Shown: piece by piece, positions 59,401 through 64,000 of the stretch
Layout of the letters: every line of letters starts with the position of its first letter
Numbering within the stretch: position 1 is the stretch's first letter
NCBI RefSeq assembly: GCF_958979055.1
Contig: NC_084887.1
Span: forward strand, 30,729,544-30,793,543
Source of the DNA: Alnus glutinosa
Lineage: Eukaryota; Streptophyta; Magnoliopsida; Fagales; Betulaceae
DNA length: 64,000 bases
Direction of reading: 5' to 3'
The notes under the pieces: model-generated
The model's input: the letters and a program-made list of their open reading frames with translations, nothing else
Databases searched by the model: none
What the model was told of the DNA's origin: nothing
Translations under genes and position numbers: made by a program

Positions 59401-62400
59401 TTGCTTCATTTGATGCATGTAATTGAATGTGCAAGCTAAATAAATTTTAACATTATTCTGAGCTCGGTAAAGCTTATGTTCTTCTAGTTGGTTGAAAAGG
59501 GTGAAATTAAATAGTTTTGAACACAAGTGTTAAATGAAAGTACATCTTACATTTTTTTTTTACATATATTGTTAATAATTGGGAAAATTGCTAAATTGGT
59601 CCATGTGGTTTGATCTTTGTGGTTTCAAAATGAACGTCTAAATTTCTTCGGTATGCCTTTGTAACATAATGATCTCTCTGTACAAATTTCAAGCATCTTT
59701 ATGATAGAATCCGTATGAATTATAAATTATAACCTCAAATAAAAAATTATATGTTTACAAAAATAAATGGTTTGAGGGTGGCCGAACCACCCCCATAGGC
59801 TGTTGAGGGTGGTCGACCACACCCAAGGGGGGTGGTTTGACCCCCCTTGAAGGCCGATGCTAGGGGTGGCTGAACCACACCCAAGCTCTTGGGTGGGGTC
59901 ACCCCTAAAATTGATCGTTGGGGTAGTCAAACCATTCCTAAGGCTACGGGTGGTTTGGCCACCCTCAGAATTGACCGCCAGGGGTGACCAAACCACCCCC
60001 AAGGCTAAGGGGATGGTTCGGCCACCCTTAAAACCAATTGATGGGGGGTGGCCAAACCACCCTCAGAACCAATCGTTGAGGGTGGTCAAGGAGGTGGCTC
60101 CACCTCCAAGGGAGATGGGGGTGGTACAGCCTCCCCTAGAATTAACTAAAGGGGTGGTCAGGCCGCCACCCCCAAGGGCTATAGGGGTTGTTCGGCCATC
60201 CCCAAAATCGACTTGAGGTGGTGGTCAGACCACCCCCAAGGCGTTGCGGATGGTTTGGCCACCCCATAACCGACGTTCGAGGGTGGCTAAATTACCCTCA
60301 ATGGTCCTTGGACCACCTCCAGAACGGGCCAAAGGGGGTGGATAGAAAGTTCTTCATCTTTTTTGTTTTTTTGTTTTTTTTTTTTAATTTTTTGTTTTGA
60401 GGGTAAAATTATAATTTTATAAGGGAATTGCCGGAAAAATGACTGGAATTTATGAAGAGTGATCATTTTGTTATAGATGCATAATATAGGGATTTATAAG
60501 TTCATTTTGAAACTACAAAAATTTATTTGTTACTAGGTCAAACCACACGGACTAATTTTGCAATTTTTCCTTAATAATCCATGCTTTTGATCAAGAGAAA
60601 GAGGTCGTAAATTTTTATTCTACTGTGGATTCTAATTAATGACTTGAAACTGAGAGAGAAGTTTTACTAGTTTAAAGATGTGGGGTGTCAAAGTCTGGCA
60701 AGTCTCTAATGTTGTTACATAGCGCCTTAAGAAGCATCAATGTGACTTGGTTTGGATGAGGGGCTAAAGGTGAATGAGATACAGAGAAATAGCTGGGTCT
60801 GGGTAAGAAAGACAATAATGGGAAAGACATTCATAAAGTTAAACTTCTGTTGCAAGCAGAATACCTGCATATCTATGTGTTCTCATGTAACCAAATTTTA
60901 CCTGTTGTGAGTGATACAACTACATTACGATGCAGCCTTGTTTTTGGACTTCTGTCGCAAGTAATACATGGTTTATGATGCGTATTTATGCTACCTTTTG
61001 ACTTATTTTCAGGCTGATTTGCGCCTTGCCGACTTCCGTGCAAAACAACGTGCAGTGGAAGACGCCCTCATGGCTTTGGAGGTGAACTGATCTATTCTGT
61101 GACCCTGATAATTAATCGCATAATTTGTTGGATAATCTCTTCTTTGTATTCTAATCATGTATAGTAATGCACAACTTGCTTGTATTCACTCTTCACTTGC
61201 TTCCCTTTTGAATGTTCTCTTAATGATGCTTCTTAGAATTTATGGTCTTTTCTCTTCGTGAGTATGCAGTTTGTCAGAAATATCCATGACATGATGGTGA
61301 GCAAGATGTACAAATTGTAAGGTTATTCTTGCTTTCTGTATCCTTCTTCCCCCCACCCCCAGTGGAGGGGAAAAGTAAGCAGTATTTAAACCTTAATTTC
61401 TGATACGTTGCAATTCAGTCCTCTGCGTAGGGAAAAAAGCTCTCTGTCAGCAAATTATGCGATGGGCAGTATAACGCTCGAAAAAAATGGGAAAACTTTT
61501 GATTACTTCCCTGGGGAAGTGTCTGCTGATCGCATTACTGCTATTCAGGTCCTTCTTTTTGTTGTTTAAAACTATATACTTCTCAGTTGCACCAGGAATC
61601 TTAATATTCATAGTGCTCTCTTTGATTATATGCAGGAAGCTTACTGGAGTATGGCATCAGCTCTCTCTGAAGCTGATGGGATTGACTATACTGATCCTGA
61701 AGAGGTTGAAATTTCCACGTGTTCATGCTCCTGATTGAGTGAGCCATTAATGTTATTATGTTTCAGTGTCTGTCTATTTACCACTCTTTACTATCTGAGC
61801 AGCTCGAGCTGTTGATTGCAACTCTTATAGATCTTGATGCAATGGATGGTAAAAGTAGTGTATCGCTATTGGCAGAGTGTTCAAGTTCTCCCGATGTCAA
61901 TACTAGGTAAGCTATTTAAGTTTGGTTTTTTAAGTTTTATTGTAACAATTCAATCAAATTGTGTTATATACTTAATTCGTCCATCTTATGTGCATGGTTT
62001 AGGTGAAAAAGTTACGTATTTTCCTTTAGGGGAAGTACCTTTTTAGCCCATCACAGCTTCTTGTAAGATTGTATATGATTCTGCACCTAGATCAGCAACA
62101 CTAGATTGTATTGTTATGTATAGGCACTGTCTCGTTTGCTTTTTTGAACATATGTTTATCATCCCATTATATGAAGAACAACCATACCAATGGCTATGAA
62201 GTAGCACTACTTAGATAAGCACAAATTTAATATCCATATCAATCAATGATAATGCGTCTAACCAAATTCTGAAGGGACTTCTGATTATATGCAAATTACG
62301 CCAAAACAGAAGCCCAAATCTTTTTAGTCACAACACTTAATCTTTCCTGGTTGATATATATAATTTTCTTTGGATGATATATTCTTGTTATCGTCTGTTG

Positions 62401-62983
62401 TATAGAAAAGCATTAGCCAATGCATTGGCTGCAGCCCCGTCCATGTGGACTCTTGGAAATGCCGGCATGGGAGCATTACAGGTAGTCGATTCTAAACTTT
62501 TAAAGAAACACAATAGATGACTTGGATTGTGTTTGAAAATAGAGCTTTTATAGTAAAAAATAGCTATCGAGAGAAATCTTCATTTTCAAGTTTTTTCCAA
62601 AAGTGCGTTTTCATAGTTTTTAGAACAAAAAAAGTCAAAAGTACTTTTTAAAGTTTTTACCAAACAAACCCATTTTTGCTTTACACAGCTTTTTATGTAG
62701 TAAAAGTTCTTTTCAAGCTTCTCAATGCAATCCCAAACATACTTTTAAAGTTTCTTAACCAAAATCGTAGAAACTGATATTTCTTTCTTTCTTTCTTTTT
62801 TTTCTTCAGAGGCTCGCAGAAGATAGTAATCCAGCAATTGCTGCTGCGGCATCCAAAGCTATCTATGAACTGAAGAAACAGTGGGAGATAGAGGAAGGAG
62901 ACAGCTGGAGGTTTATGATGAACCAATTGACCATGCAGAAAGATAGCCAAGAAGTTGAAGATGATGATGCAGATACAAGTTGA
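56473..62983 (+). CDS. Plastid protein, possibly senescence-associated AAF type
   Basis: Twelve coding exons: 56473-56810, 58070-58219, 58611-58684, 59044-59120, 59227-59298, 61013-61081, 61270-61316, 61419-61548, 61636-61704, 61803-61906, 62406-62481, 62810-62983. Phases join to 459 aa with GT/AG borders. The first ~100 residues (MALTASKVSS..., Ser/Arg/His-rich, few acids) look like a plastid transit peptide. Then come FVYNDAKFVNERARNDIFLLS, a long charged helical region (AREDTEKIDRRVKEKAE...AADKHWSDGALEADLRLADF), and a C-terminal helical part reading RKALANALAAAPSMW and RLAEDSNPAIAAAASKAI like one or two HEAT-type repeats. From memory it resembles Arabidopsis A-FIFTEEN (AAF); the gene model is firmer than the name. 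Upstream in-frame ATGs exist at 56413 and 56458; 56473 suits a transit peptide best. Confidence 0.85.
58910..58925 (+). repeat. Poly-G run
   Basis: Sixteen consecutive G residues after a long pyrimidine tract (about 58860-58907) in intron 4 of the AAF-like gene. The transcript could form a G-quadruplex, and the run length may be an assembly or sequencing weak point. Confidence 0.85.
59581..60570. mobile_element. Mutator-like element with minisatellite core
   Basis: Ends GGGAAAATTGCTAAATTGGT and (reverse complement of the right end) GGAAAAATTGCAAAATTAGT are inverted repeats of about 32 bp or more. The 9-bp direct repeat TTAATAATT (59572-59580) and TTAATAATC (60571-60579) flanks it with one change; 9-bp duplications are typical of Mutator-like transposition. 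The 990-bp body has no transposase. It lies in intron 6 of the AAF-like gene. Confidence 0.85.
59768..60343. repeat. GC-rich palindromic minisatellite
   Basis: A diverged tandem array of units of about 45-60 bp, each built around GGGTGGTC(A/G)AACCACCCCCA or its near reverse complement GGGGTGGTTTGGCCACCC. Each unit can therefore fold on itself. It fills the core of the Mutator-like element and contrasts sharply with the AT-rich intron. Confidence 0.85.
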
Positions 62984-64000
62984 AATACTTAAAAGACAAT
63001 TAACTGTAGATATTTACATGAAGGTCTCAATAGTTGTAGGATAGACTCTGATAACCACAAAGTGATTAGTGCTGATGTAGAGGAAAATTAAGTCATATTT
63101 TATATTAGCCTTTCTTTCTTCAATTTATTTTCCAAGTTCATGCTCTATGCATACAAATCTGCTTGTCCTTGCATGTGACCTTGTATTTAATGATACAGAG
63201 ACAAAGTTGAAGTAGAAGCAAACTTGGGCCTGACGTGTACAGCCATACATAATATGATGCGATGAATGGTTTGATTAATCAGAATGACCATTGCCTACCA
63301 AGTTAGATATTGTGTATCTTACCCCATTTAAAGAAAGGCAAACAAGCCTTAACCAAGATGAAAGATTGAAGACCTTTCCAGCATTCCCCATGGCTTTAGT
63401 TAAAATAGCTAACCATTCCTTCAAAAACCGTCTCTATTGAATCATGCAAAAATTAAAAAAATAAAATAAAAGTGCAAGTTGCATTTTTCATGCATTGGTG
63501 AACGAACAGTCACTCTGCGTGTGGGTTGACACTACTTACCAATGCACAATTTTTTTATTAGTTTCTCTCTCTATTTCTTTAAGATTTTTCTCCTTTCTCT
63601 CTCTTTAGTGAAGAACAGACATTTGAAAAATATGTCCCTCGGAAAAAATGACAGTTTGAAAAGAAAAAAAACCCCATTAGAAAAATGATTGTTTGAAAAA
63701 AAAAAATGACCGTCGGAAAAATATGATTATTAGAAAAGAAATAAAAAAATTATATATATATAAAGAAAGAATAGATAATCGGATGTAGATGCATTTTAAA
63801 AGTCATTAGCTAAAATAAATAAAGCAGATTTTGATTAGCTATGTCAGATAGAATATGGTTAAGTCATTAGGAATGCCCTTAAGTAAGTAATCATGTTCCT
63901 ATTAATAGAAATTTAAATAATTTCTATTTGGATGAGCAAAAGATCACAATTCTGGTACTCTTTGGAGGGTAACTTTTTTCTTTCAACTATATTATATATC
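62984..64000. other. 3' flank of the AAF-like gene, no further gene
   Basis: Contains the likely 3' UTR and then AT-rich spacer with repeated GAAAAAAATGA(C/T)(C/T)GT(C/T)(G/T)GAAAA words at about 63610-63725. No coding region, RNA gene or clear mobile element could be supported up to the window end. Confidence 0.5.

Noticed and set aside
59768..60343. CRISPR-like repeat array
   Set aside because: Units are diverged, palindromic and contiguous without unique spacers, and the host is a plant; it is a minisatellite.
59727..60400. Frames crossing the GC-rich minisatellite, both strands
   Set aside because: They are translations of the tandem array inside a Mutator-like element.

Overview
This window is nuclear DNA of a flowering plant, most likely a woody eudicot. 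The evidence is GT/AG-spliced genes with plastid transit peptides, plant-only families (GASA peptide, GeBP-type factor, chloroplast GGPP synthase), and a dense load of plant Copia, LINE, SINE, TRIM, hAT, Harbinger-like and Mutator-like elements. The LINE, RNase H and minisatellite types look like those of tree genomes such as Fagales; that is an impression from memory, not a measurement.

Six genes can be modelled. (1) Plastid dehydroascorbate reductase (DHAR), + strand, 1572-14994, six exons and 272 aa, stretched to 13.4 kb by elements in introns 1, 3 and 4. (2) Geranylgeranyl diphosphate synthase (GGPPS), - strand, 27860-28912, one exon. (3) A GeBP/STOREKEEPER-type (DUF573) factor, + strand, 31446-32339, one exon. 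(4) A TMEM214/DUF2359 membrane protein, + strand, 39379-46952, ten exons and 596 aa. (5) A GASA/snakin peptide, + strand, 51497-52154, three exons. (6) A plastid protein of the senescence-associated AAF type (name tentative), + strand, 56473-62983, twelve coding exons and 459 aa, probably with an upstream 5' UTR exon near 53.7 kb.

Most of the rest is mobile DNA, and several insertions are precise enough to order in time. A young Copia (5583-8054, TSD GACCC) sits in DHAR intron 3; it has lost gag to integrase and the middle of RNase H but keeps an open RT frame. A decayed LINE occupies intron 4. Between DHAR and GGPPS lie a fossil Copia pair, a small TRIM (18587-20686) split by an antisense LTR, and an old full-length Copia (21001-27764, TSD AATAA) that carries a solo copy of the same TRIM LTR and stops about 95 bp from the GGPPS stop codon. 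An 810-bp long-TIR element lies upstream of GGPPS and a 316-bp TTA-flanked MITE lies just upstream of the GeBP-like gene.

TMEM214 intron 3 holds a three-level nest: a dispersed repeat, split by a 1.4-kb TTA-flanked element, split by a hAT with an 8-bp TSD. The AAF-like gene carries a LINE copy lacking ORF2 in its 5' intron and a Mutator-like element full of GC-rich minisatellite in intron 6. Two tRNA-derived SINEs have clear target-site duplications.

The genes are not an operon or a visible pathway cluster. Three (DHAR, GGPPS, AAF-like) are probably plastid proteins, which may be chance. I found no tRNA or rRNA gene, no CRISPR and no clearly new gene system; the unusual content is the nested transposon architecture and its closeness to gene ends.
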